A program made the translations under genes and the position numbers. The notes beneath the pieces were generated by a model. The model made no database searches. It saw nothing but the letters and a program-made list of their open reading frames with translations, and was not told the DNA's origin. 64,000 bases of DNA from positions 186,001 to 250,000 of the forward strand of contig NZ_FOWP01000002.1 of the NCBI RefSeq assembly GCF_900115475.1. The letters run 5' to 3'. This DNA comes from Ectopseudomonas composti. Its GTDB lineage: Bacteria > Pseudomonadota > Gammaproteobacteria > Pseudomonadales > Pseudomonadaceae. Shown piece after piece: positions 51,199 to 59,314 of this stretch. The stretch's first letter is position 1; every line of letters starts with the position of its first letter.

Positions 51199-54145
51199 GT
51201 AATCCCGCTTTTTCCAGCAGCGCTTGTTCGTCCACCTGATCGATCTGTTCGGCCTGCATGAAGCGTTCGGCATAGCGCCGGTAGATGCCAGTGCGGATGA
51301 ACAGGGCGAACAGCTGCGGGTCGATGTGCGCGCCTTTGCACATGCCAACCATGATGTTCAACGCCTCAGACAGCGTCTTGCCTTTCTTGTAGGGGCGATC
51401 CACTGCGGTCAGGGCTTCGAAGATATCGGCGATGGCCATCATGCGTGCCGGCAGGCTCATCTGCTCGCGCGTCAGGCGTTTGGGATAGCCGCTGCCATCC
51501 ATCTTCTCGTGGTGCCCACCGGCGATCTCGGTGACGTTCTGCAGGTGTTTGGGGAAGGGCAGCCGGTCGAGCATCAGGATGGTCTGCACGATATGGTGGT
51601 TGATGATGTAGCGCTCCTCGGCCGTCAACGTGCCACGGGCGATGCTCAGGTTGTGCAGCTCGCCGCGGTCGAACTTGTACGGCGGCACGTCCAGCTTGAA
51701 CCCCCAACGATTGTCCGCTGCGATCACTTCCTGGCCGACGCGCTCGATCAGATGCTCGGGGCGGTCGGCAAGCAGTGGTTCTTCCACTGGCAGGTGACTT
51801 GGCGGCGAACGCTCCAGGCGTTTGGCTTCCTCCCAGGAAACCCCCAGGCGGTTGTCCAGAGTCCGTAGCCAGCGTCGTTCGGCGATCTGTTGCAGGCGCG
51901 CCTGATCGGCATCGGCCATGGCCTCGCCCCCTAAGTTGATGCGTGCGATGAAGGCGAACTCGTCGTCCAGATCGCTAAGCAACTCATCACGCTGGGTGGC
52001 CAACGCCGCCTCCTCGCCACCTTCGGCGAGAGCCCGCCAATAGGCGATCCAGGCGTCGCGCTTGAGCACCTCGAAGCGCATGCGCACTTCGTGAATGCGG
52101 TCGTACAGGGTTTCCAGCTTGGTCGCCTTGTCCACCACATATTCGGGTGTGGTGACCTTGCCACAATCGTGCAGCCAGGCAGCGATATGCAGTGCCTCCC
52201 ATTCTTCGTCAGTGGGCTTGTAGTCACGAAACTCCGGGGCATCGCTCTCGGCAGCGGCACGCGCCAGCATCAGGGTGATTTCCGGCACGCGCTGGCAATG
52301 GCCGCCGGTGTATGGGCTCTTGGCATCGATGGCGCCGGCGATCAGCTGGATGAAGGCGTCCAGCAGTTGTTTCTGCCGGGCCAGCAGGCGTTGGCTCTCG
52401 ATGCACAGTGCGGCACTGCCCGAAACGGCGTCGACGAAGGCGACACGGTCCGGGCTGAGCATGCTCTCGCTGTTCTCGCCGGTATCGCGTTGCAGCAGCA
52501 CCAGCACGCCGACGGTGTCGCCCTGACGGTTGTGCAAACCAGCCGCGATCAGGTGCAGGCGCGGGCTGTCCATGGCCGACAGCAGCCCCTGGAATGTCCC
52601 GGCCTGGTCGAAGCCGATGGAGGTAGCGATGCTATCGCCACCGCTAGCCGGGCGTTGTAACCAAGTGGGAAGGATCGGATCGTCATGGGCCAAGCCGTGG
52701 ATGCCCAGTTCGGCGAGGCTACGGCTCTGGCCGTCGATGATCAGTCCATGCGGTTCCAGTCGGCCGCTGTCGTTGTCCAGCAGATAGAGCAGGCCACCTT
52801 GGGCCTCGCTGATGGAGACGGTGGCGTCCATCACCCGTTTGATCAGTGCTTCGAAATGGGTTTCTGCGGACAGGCTGGCGGCGATGTCGAGAAAGCTCGA
52901 CAGGGTGTCCTTCATGCTGCTCATCGACACTGCCAGTTGATCGACTTCGAGAATCGGTGAGCGTCCGCTGGCCGGATAGGCGAAATCGAAGCGGCGGATG
53001 GCCTGCGCCTCCTGCACCAGGCTACGCAGTGGTTTGACCACCAGGCGTGAGGTCAGCCAGCCTAGCGGTAGACACAGCAGCAAGGTGGTGAGGGTGATCA
53101 GCGCACCCTGCCAGCGGATGCGGTAGGCCTCGGCCAACAATTCTTGCTCGGGAACCAGCAGCGCCAGATGCAAACCCTGCGGTCCGCCTTCCTGAATGTG
53201 CCGATGGGCCATGGCCCAGCGCTGTTTGGCCAGCTCGACGATGCCTTCGTCCTGTTCGCTCAACTGGCCGGCCAACAGTTCACCCAGGGCCGGGTTGAGT
53301 TCGCTGACCTTGACTAGCGATACCTTGCCATCGACCTCCTTGAGTAGGCGGCTGCTATCGGGGTAGGCCACGGCGTTGCCGTCACTGTCGGCGAGTACCA
53401 CCTGGCTGTTTTGGGTGACGCGGTGGCTGGCCAGGGTAGCGGAAAGATCATCGAGGGTCAGGTCTGCGCCGATCACGGTGGTCAGCCCGCTGCGCCTGGC
53501 CAGGGTGGTGCCGATTTCCTGGGTGGAGAAGAACAGATAGGGGGCGGTGGTGATCTGCCCGCCGTCGCCACGCGCACGCTTGAACCACTCGCGTTGCCTT
53601 GGATCATAGGGCTCGCTGAGGTTCTGCCTGCGGCTGAGCTGATTCAGCGATCCATCGTAGAACAGGTAGTCGCTCTCGGTGCCGGCACTGCTGCGGTCGA
53701 TGGCCCAGACCTGATAGGCGGCTTTGTCCGGCACATCGAAGCGCTGCTTGAGCATGTCGCTGCGCAGCGGTCTGACCATGAAGAAGTCGCCATCCTCGTA
53801 GCCGAGGTAGACCGAGGCCAGTTTGGGGTTGTCGCGCAGGGCCTGGACGAACAGCGGCAGCATTTCCAGGCGTTCGTCGAGCGTATCGGCCTGGGTGGCA
53901 GGGTGCAGTGCCAGCAGGCTGAGCAGGTGACGTATCGGACGATAGGTGCTGTCCAGGTCCTTCTGCACGTCGTACTGGATGCGCTCGAACAGGGTCGAAC
54001 TGCTGGAGAAGATCAGCCGGCTGGTCTGCTGATAGTTGAACAGCCCCAGCACCACACCAGTGAATAGCAAGAGAAGGGTGAACAGGACACTGATATGAAC
54101 ATGCAGGGGGAAACGGCGTTCGCGCGCAACCGCTGTATTGGGCAT
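51194..54145 (-). CDS. Membrane HD-GYP protein with Cache and GAF-like domains, putative c-di-GMP phosphodiesterase
   Basis: The 983-residue protein has a membrane helix (17-37), a periplasmic double-Cache sensor (about 40-335), a second helix (346-366) and a HAMP-like linker (367-420). A GAF-like domain (about 425-585) and an HD-GYP domain (600-940) follow. Metal residues are present: His616, LHDCGK (His659-Asp660), His850/851 and HHEKMDGSGYP (878-888). Between HD and GYP there are about 150 residues more than in the usual family, with a charged helical stretch. This suggests it degrades c-di-GMP in response to an external ligand. The first of a minus-strand group reaching to 58942. Confidence 0.88.
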   Translation of the reverse strand: MPNTAVARERRFPLHVHISVLFTLLLLFTGVVLGLFNYQQTSRLIFSSSSTLFERIQYDVQKDLDSTYRPIRHLLSLLALHPATQADTLDERLEMLPLFVQALRDNPKLASVYLGYEDGDFFMVRPLRSDMLKQRFDVPDKAAYQVWAIDRSSAGTESDYLFYDGSLNQLSRRQNLSEPYDPRQREWFKRARGDGGQITTAPYLFFSTQEIGTTLARRSGLTTVIGADLTLDDLSATLASHRVTQNSQVVLADSDGNAVAYPDSSRLLKEVDGKVSLVKVSELNPALGELLAGQLSEQDEGIVELAKQRWAMAHRHIQEGGPQGLHLALLVPEQELLAEAYRIRWQGALITLTTLLLCLPLGWLTSRLVVKPLRSLVQEAQAIRRFDFAYPASGRSPILEVDQLAVSMSSMKDTLSSFLDIAASLSAETHFEALIKRVMDATVSISEAQGGLLYLLDNDSGRLEPHGLIIDGQSRSLAELGIHGLAHDDPILPTWLQRPASGGDSIATSIGFDQAGTFQGLLSAMDSPRLHLIAAGLHNRQGDTVGVLVLLQRDTGENSESMLSPDRVAFVDAVSGSAALCIESQRLLARQKQLLDAFIQLIAGAIDAKSPYTGGHCQRVPEITLMLARAAAESDAPEFRDYKPTDEEWEALHIAAWLHDCGKVTTPEYVVDKATKLETLYDRIHEVRMRFEVLKRDAWIAYWRALAEGGEEAALATQRDELLSDLDDEFAFIARINLGGEAMADADQARLQQIAERRWLRTLDNRLGVSWEEAKRLERSPPSHLPVEEPLLADRPEHLIERVGQEVIAADNRWGFKLDVPPYKFDRGELHNLSIARGTLTAEERYIINHHIVQTILMLDRLPFPKHLQNVTEIAGGHHEKMDGSGYPKRLTREQMSLPARMMAIADIFEALTAVDRPYKKGKTLSEALNIMVGMCKGAHIDPQLFALFIRTGIYRRYAERFMQAEQIDQVDEQALLEKAGLL

Positions 54146-54215
54146 CGCACTTCACTCCTTGCTGGCGCTGCAGGCTCCAACAGCATAGTGAAGAGTGAGC
54201 GAATCTGCCGAAACG

Positions 54216-55280
54216 TTATAAAGGCTGTTGCGAGTTGTCCTCGGGCTTGCCCGGTTTGTTCAGTTGCAAGCGCAGGCCATGCACCAGCAGTGCGATGGTC
54301 AGGGTCAGGGCGACGCCAATCAGCGCGTTGAGCAGGCGAACTTCGGCCAGGTGCCAATCCTGCGCCAGGCTCTCGGCCAGGAGCACGAAGCACACACTGG
54401 TCTGCAGCACGAACAGGCCATAGTGATTGGCTTGTAGCGCCCGGCTGAGAAAGACCAGAACCAGCAGGGTCATCACCATCATCGGTGGGCTCTGCAGGCT
54501 GTGGCCGAAGATGATCAGCAGACCGGCGGCGGCCAGGCTGGCCAGACTGGCCTGCAGGGCACGCACCAGGCTGCCTTGGAACTCCAGTTGCAGCGTGCTG
54601 ATGACGGTCAGCGTCAGCCAGTAACCACGCGACAGGCCGGCAAGATTGACGATCAGCCCTGAGGCGGCGAAGGCCAGCATGCAGGCCAGGGCGTGCAGGC
54701 GCCATTGTTGGCGTGGCAGGCGCTGAGCGTGGCGCTTGAGCACCTTGAGGATGGCCAGGAAGCGCGGCATGTACGGCCACATGCGCAGGCCGTGCAGACC
54801 GCGCAAGCCGAAGGCCAGCAGCATTACCCAGAGCCCGCCGAGGATGAACAGCATGGCCACTGCATAAGGGTTGTGCAGGTTGCCGATACCGAATTGCCCT
54901 TGGCCGAGACACAGGCAGATGCACAGGCCGATGCCCAGTTTGCCGGCTTCGCTGCCGAAGCGTTGCAGCCAGGCCAGGAGCAGCCCGAACGCCGCGAAAA
55001 TGCCCAGGCTGATCAGGGGGTGACTGCCAGCCCAGAAACCCAGGCCGGCGCTGCAGGCGCCGAGACCAGTGAGCAGCAGCATGCGCAGCATGCCGAAGCG
55101 GTGCAGCGGGTTGGCCTGGGCAGCCTGGAATGCGCCTGCCGAGGCCCAGAGAAAACCGCTGTGGGCGGTGCTCAGCCCGAGCAGCAGCGGCAATGCACAG
55201 CCCAGCCCAGCGACCACGGCCGGACCCCAGGCCGGCGGGCCGGCATGCCAGGTAAAACTGTTGCGAATCAGGTTCTTCAT
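54216..55280 (-). CDS. FUSC-family membrane protein
   Basis: The 354-residue protein has two sets of hydrophobic helices (about 15-145 and 198-345), separated by a short basic cytoplasmic link with MWPYMPRFLAILKVLKRHAQRLP. This two-half layout fits the FUSC (fusaric-acid-resistance-like, YccS/AaeB) family, here in a short form without large soluble domains. Members are aromatic-acid exporters or uncharacterised. Substrate unknown. It ends 70 nt before the HD-GYP gene start and begins 12 nt after dgt, so it is probably co-transcribed with dgt. Confidence 0.75.
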   Translation of the reverse strand: MKNLIRNSFTWHAGPPAWGPAVVAGLGCALPLLLGLSTAHSGFLWASAGAFQAAQANPLHRFGMLRMLLLTGLGACSAGLGFWAGSHPLISLGIFAAFGLLLAWLQRFGSEAGKLGIGLCICLCLGQGQFGIGNLHNPYAVAMLFILGGLWVMLLAFGLRGLHGLRMWPYMPRFLAILKVLKRHAQRLPRQQWRLHALACMLAFAASGLIVNLAGLSRGYWLTLTVISTLQLEFQGSLVRALQASLASLAAAGLLIIFGHSLQSPPMMVMTLLVLVFLSRALQANHYGLFVLQTSVCFVLLAESLAQDWHLAEVRLLNALIGVALTLTIALLVHGLRLQLNKPGKPEDNSQQPL

Positions 55281-55292
55281 GCGTTCTGTTCG

Positions 55293-56624
55293 TCAGATCG
55301 GGCTCGAACGGCCCGTCATCTCCCTCGCCATTTCCGTAGCGTAGCTGTCTGTCATGCCGGCGATGAAGTCGATTACCCGCATGAACGAGCGATACAGCGG
55401 CCAGCCCGGTTCGGGAGCGTAGTAGCTGAGCAGGTCGAGAATGCGCCGATGCTTGAACGACAGCGGGCGCCCGCTGTGCTGCTCCAGTGCCGCGCCGCAG
55501 AAGGCATTGAGGAGAATCTCCAGCGTGGTGTAAGCGCCGATCTCGTGCAGGGTCTTGCGCTTGTCGTGGAAGATCTTCTCGCGCGCCAGGGACTTCGCGC
55601 TCTGCACGCAGTGCTTGGCGGCACCGTGCATGTGTTCGACCAGATCGCCCTGCAGGCTGCCACCCAGCAGGGCGTGCTGTTGCTCGACGAAGGCGCTGGC
55701 CGCCGCGTTGGTCAGGTGTTCGATGGCCTTGCCGCGCAGAATCGCCAGCTTGCGTCGGCGCGAGTCCTTAGGGCCGAGCTGGCGATAGGTTTCCGGCAGG
55801 TCATCGCCCACCAGGTCGAGCAGCAATGCCTCGACTTCGGTGTAGTCGAGCAGCTCCATCTCCACGCCGTCTTCCAGGTCGATCAGGCCGTAGCAGATGT
55901 CGTCCGCCGCCTCCATCAGATAGACCAGCGGGTGGCGTGCCCAGCGCTGCGCCTCCAGTTGTGGCAGTTCGAGTTTGGCGGCGATCTGTTCGAGCAGCGG
56001 CAGCTCGCTCTGGTAGCAACCGAACTTGTGCTTCTTGTAGCCCTGGGCGTCGGCGTGGCGGGCGGTCCAGGGGTACTTAAGATAGGTGCCCAGGGTGGCG
56101 TAGGTCAGCCGCGTACCGCCGTCGAACTGGTGATATTCGAGCTGAGTGAGTACGCGAAAGCCCTGCGCGTTGCCTTCGAAATTGAGAAAGTCGCCGCGCT
56201 CGGCATCGCTCATCGCGTCCAGCCAGCCGCGTCCGGCGGCCTGCTGGAACCAGTGGCGAATGGCGTCTTCGCCGGAGTGGCCGAACGGTGGGTTGCCAAT
56301 GTCGTGAGCCAGGCAGGCGGACTGCACCACCATGCCCAGGTCGCTCGGGGTGCACCAGTGGGGCAGCTCATCACGCAGCATCTCGCCGACACGCATGGCC
56401 AGCGAACGGCCGACGCAGCTGACTTCCAGCGAGTGGGTCAGGCGAGTATGGATATGGTCGTTGCTCGAAACGGGATGCACCTGGGTCTTGCGCCCCAGGC
56501 GGCGGAACGCACCGGAGAAGATGATGCGGTCATGATCCTTGTGAAAGGGACTGCGCCCCAGTTCTGCCGAGCTGGGAGCGGGTTTGCCAAGACGTTCGCG
56601 GGTGAGCAGGGTGTGCCAATCCAA
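55293..56624 (-). CDS. Deoxyguanosinetriphosphate triphosphohydrolase-like protein
   Basis: HD-domain dNTP triphosphohydrolase that hydrolyses dGTP or other dNTPs to nucleoside and tripolyphosphate. The 443-residue protein has the metal residues His64 ([10 protein letters not shown]) and His107-Asp108 ([16 protein letters not shown]). The start is TTG at 56624: it gives the homologous [15 protein letters not shown] and has GAGGAT 7 nt upstream, while no ATG fits. FUSC gene follows 12 nt downstream. Substrate preference cannot be read from sequence. Confidence 0.93.
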   Translation of the reverse strand: MDWHTLLTRERLGKPAPSSAELGRSPFHKDHDRIIFSGAFRRLGRKTQVHPVSSNDHIHTRLTHSLEVSCVGRSLAMRVGEMLRDELPHWCTPSDLGMVVQSACLAHDIGNPPFGHSGEDAIRHWFQQAAGRGWLDAMSDAERGDFLNFEGNAQGFRVLTQLEYHQFDGGTRLTYATLGTYLKYPWTARHADAQGYKKHKFGCYQSELPLLEQIAAKLELPQLEAQRWARHPLVYLMEAADDICYGLIDLEDGVEMELLDYTEVEALLLDLVGDDLPETYRQLGPKDSRRRKLAILRGKAIEHLTNAAASAFVEQQHALLGGSLQGDLVEHMHGAAKHCVQSAKSLAREKIFHDKRKTLHEIGAYTTLEILLNAFCGAALEQHSGRPLSFKHRRILDLLSYYAPEPGWPLYRSFMRVIDFIAGMTDSYATEMAREMTGRSSPI

Positions 56625-56695
56625 GGCCTATCCTCGCCAGGTTGATCCGAGCGCCTAGCTTGGGTGTTCGGGCCGCTGGCTGCAACCCCGGTTGG

Positions 56696-57859
56696 CTAAA
56701 GGCCGGCGGCGTCGATATCCACCAGCAGCAGGCGACGGCCGTTGTCGATGAACTGGCCTGCCGTCAGGCAGTACTGGTTGGTGGTGGCGTCGCGGTAGGT
56801 GGTGGAGAGGGTCAGGCGGCGCTCTTCCCAGCCTTCGGCCAGCAGTTGATAGAAGTAGGGGCGCCACGACCAGTTGTGGCCGAGGTAGCGATCATCGGCC
56901 TGCCACGTGCCCTGGCGCCATTCCAGGTTCGGCGTGAGCTGGGTGCCGTGACGGTCGCACTGATAGATGCGCAACAGCCAAGGGTAGTGGTCCGGCGCTT
57001 TCAGGCTCGTTGCCGGAGCGCCGCTTTCGGCCCACAACCTGAGTTCGGACATCAACTCAGCCAGTTGCTGGCGCAGGTTGACCAGGCGTGCGCGCTCGGC
57101 GAGTTTCTGCTGTACGTAGTTGTCACGCAGCCGCGCGAAGCGGCCGACGAAGGCGTCACTGGCGAACAGCTCTTCTTCCGCCTTGGCGAACAGGAACCCC
57201 TGTACGTAACGGGCGCCGCATTCCAGGGCGAAGTTCAGTTCGGCTTCGGTTTCCACGCCTTCGGCGATGATCCAGCAGCCAGTCTTTTCGGCCATCTGTG
57301 CCAGGGCTTTGACTACCTCGCCGCTGGGGCCGCCACGGGCAGCTTCCTGAAACAGGCGCATGTCCAGCTTGAGAATGTCTGGCTGCAGTGCCAACACGCG
57401 GTCGAGCTGCGAGTAGCCGGCACCGAAGTCGTCGATGGCGATACGCGCACCGGCGTCGCGGTAGCGCGATACCACGTCAGGCAGGCGCTGACTGGCTCCG
57501 CCGAGTTCGGTGATCTCGAAGACGATGCGCGCCGGATCGATGCCACTGCGTTGCAGCTGAATCAGGCTGGGCAGGGGTTGCGCCGGGCGCAAGCGGCTGA
57601 TCCAGCGCGGCGAAATGTTCAGGCTCAGAAACCAATCCGCCGGGGCCTGGTGAAAGCGGCGCAGGGCATCTTCGCGCACCTGTCGATCAAGGCGGCGCAG
57701 GGCGGCAGGTGGGGTTTTCGGATCAGCGAACAGTGGCCCGGCCGAGCGTGCCTCACCATGGGCATCGCGCAGCCGCGCCAGTGCCTCGACGCCGGCGATA
57801 CGGCCGGTAGCGGTGTCGATGAAGGGTTGGAAGACGGCAAAAGGCAGTCCGTCGATCAC
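56696..57859 (-). CDS. EAL-domain c-di-GMP phosphodiesterase with C-terminal sensory domain
   Basis: The 387-residue soluble protein has an EAL domain (1-240). All catalytic residues are readable: Glu25 (GVEAL), Asn in SLNISP, Glu in FEITE, the Asp pair in IDDFGAGYS, Lys in LKLDM, Glu in AEGVET and Gln in VQGFLF. It should be active. The C-terminal part (about 285-385; WSWRPYFYQLLAEG, TNQYCLTAGQFIDN) looks like a PAS/Cache-like sensor of the YkuI type. The start is GTG 57859 with AAGGA upstream. Confidence 0.88.
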   Translation of the reverse strand: MIDGLPFAVFQPFIDTATGRIAGVEALARLRDAHGEARSAGPLFADPKTPPAALRRLDRQVREDALRRFHQAPADWFLSLNISPRWISRLRPAQPLPSLIQLQRSGIDPARIVFEITELGGASQRLPDVVSRYRDAGARIAIDDFGAGYSQLDRVLALQPDILKLDMRLFQEAARGGPSGEVVKALAQMAEKTGCWIIAEGVETEAELNFALECGARYVQGFLFAKAEEELFASDAFVGRFARLRDNYVQQKLAERARLVNLRQQLAELMSELRLWAESGAPATSLKAPDHYPWLLRIYQCDRHGTQLTPNLEWRQGTWQADDRYLGHNWSWRPYFYQLLAEGWEERRLTLSTTYRDATTNQYCLTAGQFIDNGRRLLLVDIDAAGL

Positions 57860-57960
57860 CTGGGGTGTCCTTAGCGCTCAGCGGTTGAGCCGCCGAATGG
57901 CGGCTGGGTTGTTCAACCTAGCAAGATCGCGGCCAGTCCAGGTCTATACCAATGTCTGCT

Positions 57961-58260
57961 TCAATCGCTGACGTTCGGCCGGCGCCGGAGTAGTGGCGCG
58001 ATGATCAATGCCAGGCGTAGCCAGCGCCGCCAACCGCGTTTGCCACCGAGCAGGCCGGCCAGTGCCAGTGCGCCACCAGTGAGCAAAAATGGTGCGTTTC
58101 CCTGACGCAGGCGTTGTCCGTACTCCCGTACCTGTTTCAGTGGCTGGCTGATCTGCAGCATTTCATGACGCAGTTCCTGGCGATGCATTTCCAGGCGCAT
58201 GCGCAGCACAGCTTTGCGTAGCTGGCGGCGCGAGGCGCCCGGGGGCAGGGTAGAGGTCAT
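57961..58260 (-). CDS. YqjK-like small protein
   Basis: The 99-residue protein starts MTSTLPPGASRRQLRKAVLRMRLEMHRQELRHEML. It is a basic amphipathic helix with a short hydrophobic stretch (FLLTGGALALAGLLGG, about 58-73) and an Arg-rich C-terminus. This pattern and its place behind YqjE- and DUF883-type genes suggest a YqjK equivalent. Its ATG overlaps the YqjE stop (ATGA). Function unknown. Confidence 0.7.
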   Translation of the reverse strand: MTSTLPPGASRRQLRKAVLRMRLEMHRQELRHEMLQISQPLKQVREYGQRLRQGNAPFLLTGGALALAGLLGGKRGWRRWLRLALIIAPLLRRRPNVSD

Positions 58261-58616
58261 GGCAGCAGTTGCTCGCGGTCGCGTTGCAGTTCTTCCAGGC
58301 TGGCGCTGAACGGCGCTTCGGCGTTGCGCAAGCTGGTCAGCAGCCAGGCACCGCAGCCGAGCAGGCCGATACCGTAGAACAGGCACAGGCCGGTGGCGAC
58401 CGCCAGGCGGTGGCTGTCCCAGTAGACGATCAGCAGTAGTGCGGATAGGCCAATCAGCAGGAGCAGGGCGAAGGCCAGGCACAGGCCGCCTAGCAGCAGC
58501 GCGCGTAGTGCCTGGTTACGTTGGTCTTCGAGTTCATGGGCCAGCAGCGCCACATGGCCCTGGAGCAGGCCCAGAAGGGCTGCTCCCAAGCGTCGTGGCG
58601 AAGGTCCATTGGACAT
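58257..58616 (-). CDS. YqjE / phage-holin-like inner-membrane protein
   Basis: The 119-residue protein has a soluble amphipathic N-terminus (RRLGAALLGLLQGHVALLAHELEDQRNQ). Two membrane helices follow (about 44-70 and 78-101), with an acidic C-terminal tail. The layout is that of the YqjE/holin superfamily III group. ATG 58616 fits; the upstream frame continues without homology. Overlaps the YqjK-like gene and lies 8 nt after the DUF883 gene. Confidence 0.8.
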   Translation of the reverse strand: MSNGPSPRRLGAALLGLLQGHVALLAHELEDQRNQALRALLLGGLCLAFALLLLIGLSALLLIVYWDSHRLAVATGLCLFYGIGLLGCGAWLLTSLRNAEAPFSASLEELQRDREQLLP

Positions 58617-58624
58617 GGGCGCTG

Positions 58625-58942
58625 TCAACGGCGGCTGATCAGCAGGCCCAGTACCAGGCCGATAGCGGCCGACAGGCCAAGCGCCTGCCACGGGTGTTTG
58701 TGTACGTAATCCTCGGTGGCATCAACGGCGATCTTGCCTTGCTCACGCAGCCCGGACTCGGCTTTATGGAGGGTGTCGCGGGCGCGATCAAGACTGCTGC
58801 GAATGTCGTCGCGCAGGGATTCGGCCTGTTCGCCGGCGAGGCTTGCGGAATGTTGCAGGAGCTTCTCGGTGTCGCTGACCAGAGCCTGGAATTCATCCAG
58901 CAGGGCGTCCTTGGTGCTTGGAGTAGCGGCTTTGCGTGGCAT
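58625..58942 (-). CDS. DUF883 (ElaB/YqjD-type) membrane-anchored protein
   Basis: The 105-residue protein is a long charged helix (DALLDEFQALVSDTEKLLQHSASLAGEQAESLRDDIRSSLDRARDTLH). It ends in the conserved HPWQALGLSAAIGLVLGLLISRR tail anchor. E. coli members bind ribosomes at the membrane in stationary phase and are RpoS-dependent. The first gene of a three-gene unit with YqjE and YqjK types, matching the E. coli yqjDEK arrangement. Confidence 0.88.
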   Translation of the reverse strand: MPRKAATPSTKDALLDEFQALVSDTEKLLQHSASLAGEQAESLRDDIRSSLDRARDTLHKAESGLREQGKIAVDATEDYVHKHPWQALGLSAAIGLVLGLLISRR

Positions 58943-59314
58943 GGTGAGCAGTCCTCTGCATTGGGTATGTACTACTTACGAGTGCTCGGTAGCGTGAGGG
59001 TTCCGCAAGAATAGTCGGGAAATGACCGGTCTGGCGTTTGGTATAGCGATTGCATTTTGCTGGTGCGCGAAGGTCGAGAAGCGCCCCTTGATGGGGCTTT
59101 ATCGAAGCGGCTCAGGATGGTCAATTTCGCGCATAACCATTTGATTAACAAGAAATAAGCATCGATATGCCGTATTTGGGTGGCGCTATTTCAGGGCCAC
59201 CTGGCGGCACTTTTCGAGGGCGTGCCCTACAGGCTGGCTGCATTGTGGTGCGCATTTTCGGGTTTGTGCCTTTGTTTGGTGCCTTTTCTTCTGCCTTCGG
59301 AGTTTTCTTTCTCG
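58943..59314. other. Intergenic region between the DUF883 gene and amt
   Basis: 372 bp between divergent genes with no credible coding region of its own. It includes a sigma-54-like site (59039-59054) and an AT-rich stretch (59120-59170). A GTG at 59180 is in frame with amt and would add 45 residues. I treat 59180-59314 as leader because its translation has only a modest resemblance to a signal sequence. Confidence 0.6.
59039..59054 (+). promoter_or_regulatory. Candidate sigma-54 promoter of amt
   Basis: TGGTATAGCGATTGCA has the GG-N10-GC spacing of -24/-12 promoters and a good TTGCA half; the -24 half (TGGTAT for TGGCAC) is weaker. RpoN control is common for Amt genes. Confidence 0.4.

Noticed and set aside
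53411..54067. A 218-codon plus-strand frame antisense to the HD-GYP sensor region
   Set aside because: Shadow of the Cache domain coding sequence; no homology recognised.
54693..56645. A 650-codon plus-strand frame antisense to the FUSC and dGTPase-like genes
   Set aside because: Gln/Ala/Glu-rich shadow frame; the minus strand encodes clear membrane helices and HD motifs.
59180..59314. N-terminal extension of Amt starting at GTG 59180
   Set aside because: It adds a hydrophobic segment and is possible, but the MENINSAV start has a ribosome site and matches the usual N-terminus; kept as an alternative only.
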